64,000 nt of DNA. It comes from Planctomycetota bacterium (GTDB lineage Bacteria > Planctomycetota > Phycisphaerae > Phycisphaerales > UBA1924). Below the pieces are notes generated by a model, which worked only from the letters and a program-made list of their open reading frames with translations, was not told the DNA's origin and made no database searches. The position numbers and the translations under genes were made by a program. Numbering within the stretch: the stretch's first letter is position 1; each line of letters opens with the position of its first letter. Of this stretch, positions 49,421 to 59,800 are shown one piece after another. The DNA lies in NCBI GenBank assembly GCA_014584315.1, contig JACTNA010000003.1, forward strand, positions 1 through 64,000, given 5' to 3'.

Positions 49421-49452
49421 GGCACAGGCGTCCCGCCTGTGCCCCTTTCTTT
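49421..49452 (+). terminator. Palindromic TCC-loop repeat with T-rich tail
   Basis: GGCACAGGCG (49421-49430), TCC, CGCCTGTGCC (49434-49443), a perfect 10-bp palindrome, followed by CCTTTCTTTC. It may act as terminator for the DUF1579 pair and is also a member of the dispersed palindrome family. Confidence 0.6.
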
Positions 49453-49486
49453 CTCCGCGCACGCCGCGCCTCCGCGTGAGATCGCC

Positions 49487-52400
49487 CTACCGCAGCCCGC
49501 TCCCGATGTTCTCGAACAACTTGTCCGGGCGGCCGATGTTGTTAATCAACTGGCTCCCGATCAGGTCCACCGCGACGTCCGTCTTCGGATCCGCGATCGG
49601 CCCGCGCGTCCGGAACGGCACGTTCGTCAGCGTGTTCAGCCCGGGCAGCACCCGCCCCGGAAGGTTCAGAATCCCCGTGCTCAGCACGTCCAGCGTCTCC
49701 AGCGCGACCGCCCCCGCGGGCACGACCGTCAGCACCTCCATGTGCCCCGGCTCCAGGAAGTTCTTCGCGTCACGGTCCGAGCCGGACCGGATCTTCACCC
49801 GTCGGCTGCTGAGGTTGATCACCCCCTCCGTGTGCACCGTGAACTCGCCCAGCGGCAGCGGGTAGCGGTCGAACGTCACCACGCCGTCGCGCATGTGGAA
49901 CTTGATCGCCGGCATGCGCTTGCCGACCTGCCCCGCGTCGCGCTGCTGCACCACGCGCAGCACCTTCGAGAACATGTCGCTCGTCGCGAAACTCGCCGTC
50001 CCGAGGTCCAGCGTCAGGTCCCCGTTCAACGCATCGAACGTCCCGTCGATCGGCACAACCACCGGCGAGTCCATCGTCACGCGCAGCGCCTCGTCGCGCT
50101 CGTTCTTCTCGAAGCGCGCGACGATCGGGATCGCCGCCCGGAACCGGTCCGTCAGGTCCGTCGTCACCCGCGAGACCGTCGCGCTGCTCGACTGATCGAC
50201 CACGAACACCCCGTTCGCCATGCGCCCCTGCACCGTCGCGTTCGCGTTCGGCGAGACGGCCGTCGCCCGCAGCGTCCCCGCGCTCATCGACAGGTTCTGC
50301 GCCGACGCCGAGAAGTTCACACGCTCGCCCAGCGCGTCCACCAGCAGCCCGCCCTGGTTCGCCAGCCCGTCCAGCAGTTCCGTCGGGATCGGCTCGATCC
50401 CCGCCTCAACGTTCACCACCGCCGTCGCGAACGACGGGTTCCCGGCATCGTCCGCGAACCGCGCGATCGTCCCCGCGATCCGGCTCTTCGTCGGCCGAAC
50501 CTCGGGGCGATCGCCCAGCGTCCACCGCGGCACGTCTATCGTGAACGCCAACTCACGCGGGTTCGAGCCGCGCCGAACATCCACCGCGACGCCGCCCACC
50601 TTCAACGCAACGCCCTCGTCCGTCACCAGCGACGTGTCCGGCAGCGATGCGCTCGCCTGCACCACGAACGTCGGCGCACGCAGCGGGCCAACTCCCTCCC
50701 CCAGCGGCACCGCCAGCCGCTCGATGCGAACCGTCGCCGCCGACGGCGCGGCGAACGCCAGCGAGTGCGCCCTGCCGTCGGGCGAGGGCGCGAACACCCA
50801 CCGGTTCCCCCACTCGGGGTGCACCACCGCCCGAACCTCCGCCGGCGCGGTCAGTTCCATCCGGTCCGCGTGCAGCGCGATCGAGATCGGCCCCGCCGTG
50901 TTCACACGCTCCGAAGCCACCCCGAGCGTGAGTACGTCCGGCTGCGCAGCCCCGCCAGTCGACGGCGCGCCCGCAAGCGAGCGCAGCGTGGCGGAGCCTT
51001 CAATCCGCGCGGTCGGCCCCAGCGCGCCGGACACCAGCCCCGGCCGGTCGAGCACCTTGTCCACCCACGCCGACTTCACCTGGTCCAGCGTGAACGACGC
51101 CGACGCCGGCCCGGCGAGCGCCCGATCCTTCACCGGCGCGGTCCCCTTGCCCGCCAGCGTGAACAGCACGCCCTCGGCCGTCAGGAACCCGCGCAACGCG
51201 ACGTTCGCCTCCGCGACCCCCCCCCGCGTTCCCAGCGCGCCCGCCGGCAGGTCCAGCGTGATCCGCATGTTGTCCAACCGGAGATGGTCCACGCGAAGGG
51301 GGGGGCTTCCCTCGCCCATCGGCACGCTCACCCCCCGCATCGGCACCAGCCCGCGAACCTCCACCGACGCCTTCCCCTGCGTCCGCTCCCAGTCCGGCGA
51401 GCCGTCGGGCGCGAGTGCCACCGTCAGCCCCCCCACGCTCAGGTTCACGTCCGCCACGTTCGACAGCCGCGGCAGCGACGCGGGATCCGGCGCGAACGCC
51501 TCGACCAGCAACTCCGCCGCGCGAGGCCTGATTTTCGCCGCCACCACCGCACGCTCCAGCGCGACCGACGACGCCCCGTACCGACCCGCCAGCGTCGCGC
51601 TCCCCTCCGCGTACGTCACGCGAACGTCCACCCCGGTCGCGTCGCCGACGCCCTTCACCTCCGCGCGCACGTCGATCGTCTCGCCCAGCGCCTCGCGCGC
51701 GATCGTCAGCACGTCCGCCTGCCGATCGCCCACGCGCCGCAGCCCCGGCGGCAGCACCTCCACAAGCCCCACCGGCACGCCGACCAGCGCGATCGTCCCC
51801 GCCGGGCGCACGCCCGCCGCGTCGATCGAGTCCATCACCGACCCGCCGGCCCCGGGATCGCGGATCAATCCGCCCAGCGTCGCTCGCGCCTGCGCCGTGA
51901 ACCCCCTCTCTCGGTGCGTCAGCGTCGCATCCGCCTCGACGCGCGGCGCGACGCCCGGCTCGAGCTTCGCCACGGCGCGGAACTCGCTCAGCGCCAGCGG
52001 AACAGGCTGCACGCGCGGCGTCACGCCCGGCGGCAGCGGGTCGTACGTCGCGGCCAACTCGCCCGCCGTGATCGTCGCCTCCGCTCGGGCACGATGCACC
52101 GCCGGCGTCATGCTCGCCGGGTCGAACGGCACCCGCAGATCGCTCACCACCGCCCGCGCCCACCCCGTCGTCCCGAACCGAACGCGGGTCTCCGCCGGCA
52201 CCGTCCGCCGCAGGATCGGCCCCGGACGCCGCATCGCGACCACCACGCTCTCCTCGCGGTTCGACAGTTCGTTGTTCGCCCACCGCAGCGGCGCGGTCAC
52301 GTCCGCGTGCCGCGAGCGCACCGTCAGGTCCACGTCCGCCGTCGCCGCGCCCGAACCGTCAACCGCCGTCGACGCGACCGCCAGCACCGAGACGGTCGGC

Positions 52401-54484
52401 CCGAGATCGTCCGGCAGGTTCAGGCCCGCCGCCGCCAGGGCGTCCGCCAGGAACGACTGCACGAGCGACGAGGACAGGTCCGTCACGCTCACGCGCCCGT
52501 CCACGGTGCGGGGCAGACCCGGACGACCCGATCCGTCGAGCAGCCCCCCCCCTCGCACCGCGACCTCCACCACGCCCGCCGACTGCCCGTCCACCGTCGC
52601 CGACGCGCGCAGGTCAACCGTCGGCGCATCCGCGTTCGCCGCGCCCACCCGCAACGCGAGCGGCGCGATCTCCACCCGCCGCGGCGGCTCGCTCGGCGCG
52701 GGCTGCCACGTCGCCCGCGTTTCCCCCGCGTCCACCTCGAGCATCGCGGACACCCCACGAAGGTCCGGGCCGCCCGACGCCAGCAGCGACTCCACCCGCG
52801 CCGACGCCGTCGGCACCCGAACCTCCACCCGCGCGCCATCCGCCACCGACACCCCGTGCCCCGACAGCAGCCGGTCCAGCACCGGCGCGGCCGACCGCAC
52901 CAGCACCCGCACCCCGTCCCCGCGCGTCGAGACCGTCTCCCCGTCATACCCCAGCGCGGCGTCCACCTCCACGTTCGCCGACCGCACCGCCGCCGTCACC
53001 GCGCCCGCCGACGCCGACGCCTCCGACCCCGGCGCAGCCTCCGCGCGAACCGACACGTCCACCGTCGGCCCGAGGTCCGTGCCCAGGTCGATCGACGCGC
53101 CACCCGGCAGCGACGCCTCCACCATCTCCGCGAACGGCTGCAGGATCGGCGTCGCGAAACCCGTCAGGTCGATCGAGCCTTCGAGCCTCGAAGGCAGCCC
53201 CGCCCGCGGCGCGCCCGACCCGTCCAGCAGCCCCGACGCGAACAGCGCGATGCGCAGATCGCCCGCAGGCTCGCCGCCGATCGTCGCCTTCGTTCCCCCC
53301 CCTACTCGCACCCCCGACGCCGGGTCCGTCGCGTCGACCCGGACCTCCATCGGCTCCACCGCGAACGCCCGGCGCGGCGAGGCCGGCAGCAACGCCGTCC
53401 CCTCCACGGCCCCCGTCGCCAGCAGCAGCGACGCCGACGCGCCCCGCAGGTCCAGCGCGCCACCACCCGCGGGCACCGGCAGCGCGCCGACCTCCGCCTC
53501 CACCCGAACCGTCGGCAGCCGCGTGAAACTCACCGACTCGTCCGCCTCGAACGCCGCCGCCAGCACGGGGAACATCGCCCCCAGCGCGCCAACATCCGCG
53601 CTCAGCGTCACGGGCCTGACCGTCCGCGCCACCCCCCCCTCCAGCGCGATCTCGCCACCCGTCTCCACCCCCGGCAGCGTCGCCTCCCACGCCAGCGACC
53701 CCGTTGCCCCCGCCACGTCCACCTTCCCCCCCGCGTCCGTCAGCCCGTCGATCCGCGCCGTGACCTTCAGGCTCCCGCCGTCCGTCAGCGCGGCCGCGCT
53801 CGCCCCGGTCTGCGTCCGCGCCGCCAACTCCAGCGTCCACGGCCTGCCCACCTCGACGCTCGCGCTCCCGCGCAGGTCGGCGATCGACACCGCCGCGATC
53901 GTCCCGCCCGTCCGCCCCGGCAATGACTCATCCACCACCGTCACCGTCACGCCGTCCACAACCAGCGCGGCCCGCAGCCCCGCCGGCAACGCCACCGGCT
54001 CCGCGCCGGGCGGCGAGGGGGGGGCGGGCTTTGTCGCCGCCGTCGCACGCTCTACGTTCGTCGTCCCGTCCGCGTGCCGGACCACCGTCGCGCGCCCGGC
54101 CACCACCACCCGCCCCACATCGCGCCAGTTCGTCGCCAGCCCCAGCAGCCCGCGCTCGACCCGCGCGTCCACAAGCGCGACCTCACCCCCGTCCGGGTCC
54201 AGCAGCCGCACACGCTCGACCCGCTGCGAGCCGAACCACGACAGCGACACACGCCCAACCTCCACACGCCCCGCGATGGCCTCCGACGCCGCCCGCTCCA
54301 CCCGCGGCCGCGCGATCGGCCCCGCGATCATCGGCCCCACCGCAACAAGCACGATCAGCAGCACGACGACCACGCCCAGCACACGCACCACGCGACGCCC
54401 CCGCCGCGGCCGCCCCCGCGCAGCACCGCCGCCGCTCACGCCCCCGGCTCCGCCCGCTCCACCACCCGCCCGTGCCTTCGCCAT
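49487..54484 (-). CDS. Giant AsmA-family envelope protein
   Basis: 1,665 residues. After a Gly/Arg-rich start comes a membrane helix (VVRVLGVVVVLLIVLVAVGP, about residues 32-51). The rest is repeating beta-strand modules rich in Val/Ala/Asp (VVDGVTVTVVDESLPGRTGG, LRGSASVEVGRPWTLELAAR, GGLLDGSGRPGLPRTVDGRV). The C-terminus (VTFDRYPLPLGEFTVHTEG, VINLSSRRVKIRSGSDRDAK, LNLPGRVLPGLNTLTNVPFR, GPIADPKTDVAVDLIG) resembles AsmA/TamB/YhdP-type proteins, which form hydrophobic grooves between the two membranes for phospholipid transport. The exact subfamily cannot be fixed. Confidence 0.8.
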   Translation of the reverse strand: MAKARAGGGAGGAGGVSGGGAARGRPRRGRRVVRVLGVVVVLLIVLVAVGPMIAGPIARPRVERAASEAIAGRVEVGRVSLSWFGSQRVERVRLLDPDGGEVALVDARVERGLLGLATNWRDVGRVVVAGRATVVRHADGTTNVERATAATKPAPPSPPGAEPVALPAGLRAALVVDGVTVTVVDESLPGRTGGTIAAVSIADLRGSASVEVGRPWTLELAARTQTGASAAALTDGGSLKVTARIDGLTDAGGKVDVAGATGSLAWEATLPGVETGGEIALEGGVARTVRPVTLSADVGALGAMFPVLAAAFEADESVSFTRLPTVRVEAEVGALPVPAGGGALDLRGASASLLLATGAVEGTALLPASPRRAFAVEPMEVRVDATDPASGVRVGGGTKATIGGEPAGDLRIALFASGLLDGSGAPRAGLPSRLEGSIDLTGFATPILQPFAEMVEASLPGGASIDLGTDLGPTVDVSVRAEAAPGSEASASAGAVTAAVRSANVEVDAALGYDGETVSTRGDGVRVLVRSAAPVLDRLLSGHGVSVADGARVEVRVPTASARVESLLASGGPDLRGVSAMLEVDAGETRATWQPAPSEPPRRVEIAPLALRVGAANADAPTVDLRASATVDGQSAGVVEVAVRGGGLLDGSGRPGLPRTVDGRVSVTDLSSSLVQSFLADALAAAGLNLPDDLGPTVSVLAVASTAVDGSGAATADVDLTVRSRHADVTAPLRWANNELSNREESVVVAMRRPGPILRRTVPAETRVRFGTTGWARAVVSDLRVPFDPASMTPAVHRARAEATITAGELAATYDPLPPGVTPRVQPVPLALSEFRAVAKLEPGVAPRVEADATLTHRERGFTAQARATLGGLIRDPGAGGSVMDSIDAAGVRPAGTIALVGVPVGLVEVLPPGLRRVGDRQADVLTIAREALGETIDVRAEVKGVGDATGVDVRVTYAEGSATLAGRYGASSVALERAVVAAKIRPRAAELLVEAFAPDPASLPRLSNVADVNLSVGGLTVALAPDGSPDWERTQGKASVEVRGLVPMRGVSVPMGEGSPPLRVDHLRLDNMRITLDLPAGALGTRGGVAEANVALRGFLTAEGVLFTLAGKGTAPVKDRALAGPASASFTLDQVKSAWVDKVLDRPGLVSGALGPTARIEGSATLRSLAGAPSTGGAAQPDVLTLGVASERVNTAGPISIALHADRMELTAPAEVRAVVHPEWGNRWVFAPSPDGRAHSLAFAAPSAATVRIERLAVPLGEGVGPLRAPTFVVQASASLPDTSLVTDEGVALKVGGVAVDVRRGSNPRELAFTIDVPRWTLGDRPEVRPTKSRIAGTIARFADDAGNPSFATAVVNVEAGIEPIPTELLDGLANQGGLLVDALGERVNFSASAQNLSMSAGTLRATAVSPNANATVQGRMANGVFVVDQSSSATVSRVTTDLTDRFRAAIPIVARFEKNERDEALRVTMDSPVVVPIDGTFDALNGDLTLDLGTASFATSDMFSKVLRVVQQRDAGQVGKRMPAIKFHMRDGVVTFDRYPLPLGEFTVHTEGVINLSSRRVKIRSGSDRDAKNFLEPGHMEVLTVVPAGAVALETLDVLSTGILNLPGRVLPGLNTLTNVPFRTRGPIADPKTDVAVDLIGSQLINNIGRPDKLFENIGSGLR

Positions 54485-54595
54485 GGCCCCTCACCCTCCG
54501 CTCAGACCCCACGAAGGGTACCGGCCCGACCCGCGGCGGGCTGCCGGCGACGACCCGAGGCGTCCGGGTGTTGTACGCTAACGCCCGGAGAACGC

Positions 54596-57500
54596 ATGGC
54601 GAAGCGGACCAAGCGAGCCAAGGACGGCCCCCTCCTGTACGAGCACCACGCGCGCGCACACCAGCGCCGCATCCGCCGACAGCGTGCGCTCTTCATCCCA
54701 CGCTTCCTGAGCGACGCCGCGTCCGACCAGCGCCTCTCGGGCGCACCGCGCGACCACGCCCACGAGATCGCCGTCCGCTGGGCCGACCTCGAAACCTCCG
54801 GTGCCCTCCCAGAGCACGCCGAGACCACCATCGACAGCCAGTTCCTCAACCAGTTCTTCTGCGAGGGCCTTGGATACTCCGTCAAGACGGTCAGCCCCGC
54901 CGGGTGGGACCTGGAGCAGCAGTTCCCCGTCCCCGGCGTCGGCACGGCCGACGGCGCGATCGGCGACTTCCCGACCGTCTCCATCCCCACCGCCGTCGTC
55001 GAACTCAAGGGCGCAGCGGTCGATCTCGACCGCGATCGCTCCAACGGCCGAACGGCCGTCCAGCAGTTGTGGGACTACCTCGTCGCCCTCCCGGGGTGCC
55101 CGTGGGGCATCCTCTCGAACTTCTCGACGATCCGGCTCTACCACCGCGACAAGGGACCGCTGGCATACGAGGAGTTCACGCTCCAGGAACTGCGCGCGCC
55201 CGAGCGCTTCAGGGAGTTCTACTGCCTCTTCGAGCGGGGCGGCCTGCTCCCCTCGAAACTCCGCCAGCAACCACGCGCTGTCGCCCTGCTTCTTCTCACG
55301 GAACGCCGACAGAAGGAAGTCGGCGACGATCTCTACAGGTCGTACCAACTCCAGCGCCTGCGCCTGATCGACCACCTCACCCGCGAGCACGACAAGCCCC
55401 TCGACACCGCGATCCGAATCGCCCAGAAACTCCTCGATCGCATCATCTTCATCGCCTTCTGCGAGGACCGCGACCTGCTCCCCGAGAACAGCATCGCCTC
55501 GGCCCACGCCCACGTCCCGCCCTTCAGCCGCGCAACCAACCCGCGCTGGCGGAACTTCCTCGAACTCTTCGCCGCCGTCGACAAGGGCGTGCCCGGCGCG
55601 CCGGGAAAACGAGAGATCACCGCCTTCAACGGCGGCCTCTTCGCCCACGACGACGACGTGGACACCCTCGACCTCGAAGACGACCCGTGGACCAACGCCT
55701 TCAAGGGCTTCGGCGAGTACGACTTCTCCGAGGAAGTCAACGTCGAAGTCCTCGGACACCTCTTCGAGCGCTCCATCACCGAACTCGAAAAACTCCGCAT
55801 CGGAGGACGGGGCGCGCTCCTCGCCGGCCTCGAGGGCGAGAACGGCAAGGCGAACGGCGCTCCGCTCTCGACGATGCCCAAGAGCGCGCAGCGCAAACGC
55901 TTCGGCATCTACTACACGCCGCCCGCCTTCACCGGCCTCATCGTCGAACGCACCGTCGATGCCGCCGTCGCCGAACGCTTCGCCGCACTCCGCGAACGGC
56001 ACGCCGTCAACCCCGAGTCCCCACGCGAGCAGGACCCGACCCGCCTCCGCGCCTACTGGCTCGGCTGCCTCGAAGCCCTCAAGGGCGTCACCGTCTGCGA
56101 CCCCGCCTGCGGCAGCGGCGCGTTCCTCATCCGAGCCTACGACGCGCTCGACGCCCACTACAAGGCCGTCCTCCACGGCCTGGCCGGGGCTGGCGCGGAC
56201 GACACCGAACTCGCTCGCCTCGAAGACGCCGTCCCCGACCTCATCCTCACCCACAACCTCTTCGGCGTCGACCTCTCGCAGGAGGCCGTCGAGATCACCC
56301 AACTCGCCCTCTGGATCCGCTCCGCACGCCGCGGACGATCCCTCGCCGACCTGTCCGGGAACATCCTCCACGGCAACAGCCTCGTCGACGACCCCGCCGT
56401 CGATCCGCACGCGCTGGACTGGCGGCGCGCCTTTCCCGCGGTGTTCGCATCCGCGGGCGGCTTCACGTGCGTCGTCGGGAACCCGCCGTGGGAGCGCATC
56501 AAGGTGCAGGAGCGCGAGTTTTTCTCGCTCACCGACCCGGAGACGGCGCAGGCGGTGAGCGCGGCGGACCGCCGCAAGCGGATCGCGGCGCTACCGCAGC
56601 GCAACCCCGAGTTGCACGCCGCCTACCTCGACGCGCAGGCGAGGGCGCAACGCACCCTGGACTACGCCCGCGGCTCGGGGAAGTACCCCCTCACCGGGCG
56701 CGGCGACGTCAACCTCTACATGCTCTTCGCGGAACTGGCGTCCAGGATCGTCGCGCCCGACGGCCTGACGGGGCTGCTCGTCCCCTCCGGCATCGCCACC
56801 GACGACACCACCAAGGGGTTCTTCAACGACCTCATGGACCGCCAAGCGCTGATCTCACTCTACGACTTCGAGAACCGCGACAAGGTCTTCCCCGACGTGG
56901 ACGGCCGTTTCAAGTTCTCCGCGCTGGTCTTCAGCGGCACGGGACGCCGCACGGAGCAAGCCGACTTCGTCTTCTACGCCCGGTCCGTGGAAGAGGCGGC
57001 GGAGTCCAGCCGGCAGCGGCACATCCCGCTGACCGCGGCGGACATGGCGCTGCTCAACCCCAACACGAAGACCTGCCCCATCTTCCGCACACGCCGCGAC
57101 GCCGAACTGACCAAGGGCGTCTACCGGCGCGTCCCCATCCTCATCGACAAAGGACGGCAGCGGGGCGGCAACCCGTGGGGAATCAGGTTCTTCACCATGT
57201 TCCACCAGACAAACGACGCCGAGCACTTCCGCCCGGCGTCGCACTGGAAGAAGAAAGGGTACGAACTCTCGGGGAACGTCTTCGCGCGGAAGAAAGCCCG
57301 AGCGCTGCCGCTGTACGAGGCGAAGATGGTGCAGGCCTTCGACCACCGGGCCGCGAGCGTGCTCGTGGAGAAGGAGAACTGGGTGCGCCAAGGCCAGAAG
57401 GCCGAGACCACGCCGGTCCAGCACCAGAACCCGGAGTTCGCGGTCCTGCCGCGGTGGTGGGTCGCCGAGGACACCGTGAACGAGCGGCTGGCTGGCGACG

Positions 57501-58126
57501 TGAGGCCGGCGTACCTGTGCTACAAGGATGTGACCAGCCCGACGAACGAGCGCACGATGATCGCGTCGTTCATCCCAAAGGTGGGGGTCGTGAACTCCGC
57601 CCCGCTGGTGCTCACGGACCCGACCATCGAGCCGCGCAGAGTCTGTTGTCTGCTGGCGAACTTGAACGCATTCGTCTACGACTTCATCGCACGGCAAAAG
57701 GTCGGCGGCGTTCACCTCAACTTCTTCATCGTCGAGCAGTTGCCGACGCTGCCACCCGACGCCTACGCCGAGCAGTGCCCGTGGTCGAAACGCGAGACGC
57801 TGGAACACTGGATCAGCGAGCGCGTCCTGCGCCTCACCTGCACCGCCGACGACATGATCCCCCTCGCCCGGGCGTGCGGCTTCGCCGGCTCGGAGGGCAA
57901 CGGCGTCCACACGTGGAAGGACGCCGAACGCGCCCGCCTCCGCGCCGAACTCGACGCTGCCTACCTCCACCTCTACGGCCTGTCGCGCGACGACGCGGAG
58001 TACATCCTGACGACCTTCACGGGCACCGGCCACAACCCGCAGGCCGCGCCCGGTGAGCCGGTGTGGCACGCGAACAGAGCGGGGGCGGCGACGCTGGAGG
58101 CGTACGACGTGCTGAGCGGAGCATGA
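54596..58126 (+). CDS. Type IIG restriction-modification enzyme (Eco57I-like)
   Basis: 1,176 residues. An N-terminal PD-(D/E)XK-type nuclease pattern is D119 (GTADGAIGD) and E136-L-K138 (VVELKGAAVD). A helical linker is followed by an N6-adenine methylase: motif I DPACGSGAFLIRAYDAL (from residue 502), then GVDLSQEAVEITQLALWIRS, and motif IV NPPW (629-632). The C-terminal third is target recognition (VHLNFFIVEQLPTLPPDAYA). One chain would both modify and cut. No partner gene is next to it. It sits convergent to nusG, where ribosomal protein genes would be expected. Confidence 0.85.
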   Translation: MAKRTKRAKDGPLLYEHHARAHQRRIRRQRALFIPRFLSDAASDQRLSGAPRDHAHEIAVRWADLETSGALPEHAETTIDSQFLNQFFCEGLGYSVKTVSPAGWDLEQQFPVPGVGTADGAIGDFPTVSIPTAVVELKGAAVDLDRDRSNGRTAVQQLWDYLVALPGCPWGILSNFSTIRLYHRDKGPLAYEEFTLQELRAPERFREFYCLFERGGLLPSKLRQQPRAVALLLLTERRQKEVGDDLYRSYQLQRLRLIDHLTREHDKPLDTAIRIAQKLLDRIIFIAFCEDRDLLPENSIASAHAHVPPFSRATNPRWRNFLELFAAVDKGVPGAPGKREITAFNGGLFAHDDDVDTLDLEDDPWTNAFKGFGEYDFSEEVNVEVLGHLFERSITELEKLRIGGRGALLAGLEGENGKANGAPLSTMPKSAQRKRFGIYYTPPAFTGLIVERTVDAAVAERFAALRERHAVNPESPREQDPTRLRAYWLGCLEALKGVTVCDPACGSGAFLIRAYDALDAHYKAVLHGLAGAGADDTELARLEDAVPDLILTHNLFGVDLSQEAVEITQLALWIRSARRGRSLADLSGNILHGNSLVDDPAVDPHALDWRRAFPAVFASAGGFTCVVGNPPWERIKVQEREFFSLTDPETAQAVSAADRRKRIAALPQRNPELHAAYLDAQARAQRTLDYARGSGKYPLTGRGDVNLYMLFAELASRIVAPDGLTGLLVPSGIATDDTTKGFFNDLMDRQALISLYDFENRDKVFPDVDGRFKFSALVFSGTGRRTEQADFVFYARSVEEAAESSRQRHIPLTAADMALLNPNTKTCPIFRTRRDAELTKGVYRRVPILIDKGRQRGGNPWGIRFFTMFHQTNDAEHFRPASHWKKKGYELSGNVFARKKARALPLYEAKMVQAFDHRAASVLVEKENWVRQGQKAETTPVQHQNPEFAVLPRWWVAEDTVNERLAGDVRPAYLCYKDVTSPTNERTMIASFIPKVGVVNSAPLVLTDPTIEPRRVCCLLANLNAFVYDFIARQKVGGVHLNFFIVEQLPTLPPDAYAEQCPWSKRETLEHWISERVLRLTCTADDMIPLARACGFAGSEGNGVHTWKDAERARLRAELDAAYLHLYGLSRDDAEYILTTFTGTGHNPQAAPGEPVWHANRAGAATLEAYDVLSGA

Positions 58127-58196
58127 GCGCACAGGGCGACAGCGCCACGGGACTCATGGGACCGATAGGACCCCTGCCAACCGGCTGCCGCCCGCG

Positions 58197-58862
58197 TTAC
58201 CTGTCGTCCGCCTTGGCGATCTGCCACTCTTCGAGGTCGATCGGCGCCTGCCGCCCGAAGATCGTCACCAGCACGCGCACCATCCCCTTGTCCGGGAACA
58301 ACTCGTCGATCGTCCCCTCGTAGGACTGGAACGGCCCTTCCTTGATGAGGACGTGCTCGCCCTTCTCGAACGTCAACTTGACCGTCGGCTCCTCGTCGGG
58401 CTTGCGCGAGTCGCGGAGCATCTTCTCGATCTCGTGCTCCTTCATCGGCGTCGGCCGCCCGGCCGTGCCCACGAAGTCCCCCACCCCCGTCGTCTCCTTG
58501 ATCAGGAAGAACACGTCCTGCGGGATGCGCCCGTCCGGCTCCAGACGCATCTCCACGAACACGTACCCCGGGTACAACTTCGTCTCGGTGATCTTCTGCT
58601 TCCCGCCCTTGATCGTCTTCGTCTTCTCCGTCGGGACGAGAATCCGCTTCACCAGGTTCGTCATCCCCTCGATCTGCACCTTGCGCAGCAGCGTCTCGCG
58701 GACCGAGTTCTCCTTGTTCGACGCCACGCGCAGCACGAACCAGTCCATCCCCTCGTGCCGCACAGGCTCCTCTTCGGGGATCAGGTCCGCCTTCTCGTTC
58801 GGGCGCCCGTCGAAGGCGCCGGCGTTCGGCTGCGCGGCGGTCGTCTGCTCGTGCTCGGACAT
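58197..58862 (-). CDS. nusG: Transcription termination/antitermination factor NusG
   Basis: 221 residues. An acidic N-terminal extension (about 38 residues) precedes the NGN domain: WFVLRVASNKENSVRETLLR, LVKRILVPTEKTKTIKGGKQ, KLYPGYVFVEMRLEPDGRIP. The KOW domain is LTFEKGEHVLIKEGPFQSYE, GTIDELFPDKGMVRVLVTIF. It binds RNA polymerase and couples it to ribosome or Rho. It follows secE by 54 bases. Confidence 0.96.
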   Translation of the reverse strand: MSEHEQTTAAQPNAGAFDGRPNEKADLIPEEEPVRHEGMDWFVLRVASNKENSVRETLLRKVQIEGMTNLVKRILVPTEKTKTIKGGKQKITETKLYPGYVFVEMRLEPDGRIPQDVFFLIKETTGVGDFVGTAGRPTPMKEHEIEKMLRDSRKPDEEPTVKLTFEKGEHVLIKEGPFQSYEGTIDELFPDKGMVRVLVTIFGRQAPIDLEEWQIAKADDR

Positions 58863-58916
58863 GGTGCGGTCTCCCGGCCGCGGGCGCGGCGGTGGAGGGT
58901 TGAAGCGAAGCCCCGG

Positions 58917-59591
58917 TCAGCGTTCGAGCACGCCGACCGCGTCGAAAAACGCGGCGAAGGCCTGGTCCACCACGTACAGGAACCCGGCGATCAGCACGCA
59001 CGCCACGATCACCACCCACGTCGAGCCGATCACCTCGCGCCGCGTCGACCAGTTCACCTTCTTCATCTCCCCGTCCGTCGCGATCAGGAACTCGACCGCA
59101 CGCGGGCTGCGCGCCGTGAGCCGGTAAATCAGCCACATCCCAACGAGCAGCACCACCGCCACCATCCCGGCCTGGAGGTACAACTGCTCGAACATCGGCA
59201 CCGCCGACACGCTCGCGATCGACGCCTCGAACCCCCCGTCCCCGCGGAACGCGACCACCGACGCGGGGCTGGTCCCGTCGCGAAGCACGGGCGGCTCGAC
59301 GATCAGCGTCCCGCCGGCCTCCGCCCGGTCGAGCGAACGAACGACCGCCTGCCCGAACGATGCGCGCTGCGCCGTCACCGGGTCGATCGCCAGCGCGTCC
59401 AGCGTCGCCCCCGCGGCCGTCGCCCCCTGCGTCGGCCCCAGCGTGTACCGCCACGCCCCAGCCGGAATCTTGATCAACGCGCCCTGGCTCCACACCCACG
59501 CCGCGCACGCCAGCAGCAGCACGCCCGCGCCGACCGCCGTCAGCACCCGCACCCAGTACCCCTGACCCGGCTTGTAGATCCCGATCGCCAT
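58917..59591 (-). CDS. secE: Preprotein translocase subunit SecE, long form
   Basis: 224 residues, much longer than the 60-130 of typical SecE. The C-terminal part (FLIATDGEMKKVNWSTRREV, IGSTWVVIVACVLIAGFLYV) is the SecE signature. Two earlier helices (WVRVLTAVGAGVLLLACAAW and LQAGMVAVVLLVGMWLIYRL) with a periplasmic loop of about 100 residues precede it. ATG at 59591 starts the body; the frame extends into tRNA-Trp upstream without meaning. It forms SecYEG with SecY and SecG. Confidence 0.92.
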   Translation of the reverse strand: MAIGIYKPGQGYWVRVLTAVGAGVLLLACAAWVWSQGALIKIPAGAWRYTLGPTQGATAAGATLDALAIDPVTAQRASFGQAVVRSLDRAEAGGTLIVEPPVLRDGTSPASVVAFRGDGGFEASIASVSAVPMFEQLYLQAGMVAVVLLVGMWLIYRLTARSPRAVEFLIATDGEMKKVNWSTRREVIGSTWVVIVACVLIAGFLYVVDQAFAAFFDAVGVLER

Positions 59592-59644
59592 GCTCGGCCC
59601 CACCGGCAGGCCCACGCCCGCCGTTCCGTCGTTTCGATCCCAAG

Positions 59645-59717
<73 letters not shown>

Positions 59718-59800
59718 ACGAACTCCATCACGCCCCAGACATCAGGCACCGGCGAGCGCAACGCGAAGAACCAAACCGGCGCCCCGCGCCCGAGGCCCAC

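Noticed and set aside
49376-54581. Two open frames of about 1,450-1,520 codons on the plus strand
   Set aside because: Antisense to the AsmA-like gene; Arg/His- or Ser/Pro/Thr-rich with no domain.
54596-58126. BREX PglX or DISARM methylase
   Set aside because: No brxC, pglZ, drmA or drmB genes nearby, and the N-terminus has a nuclease-type D...ExK motif, so a stand-alone type IIG enzyme fits better.
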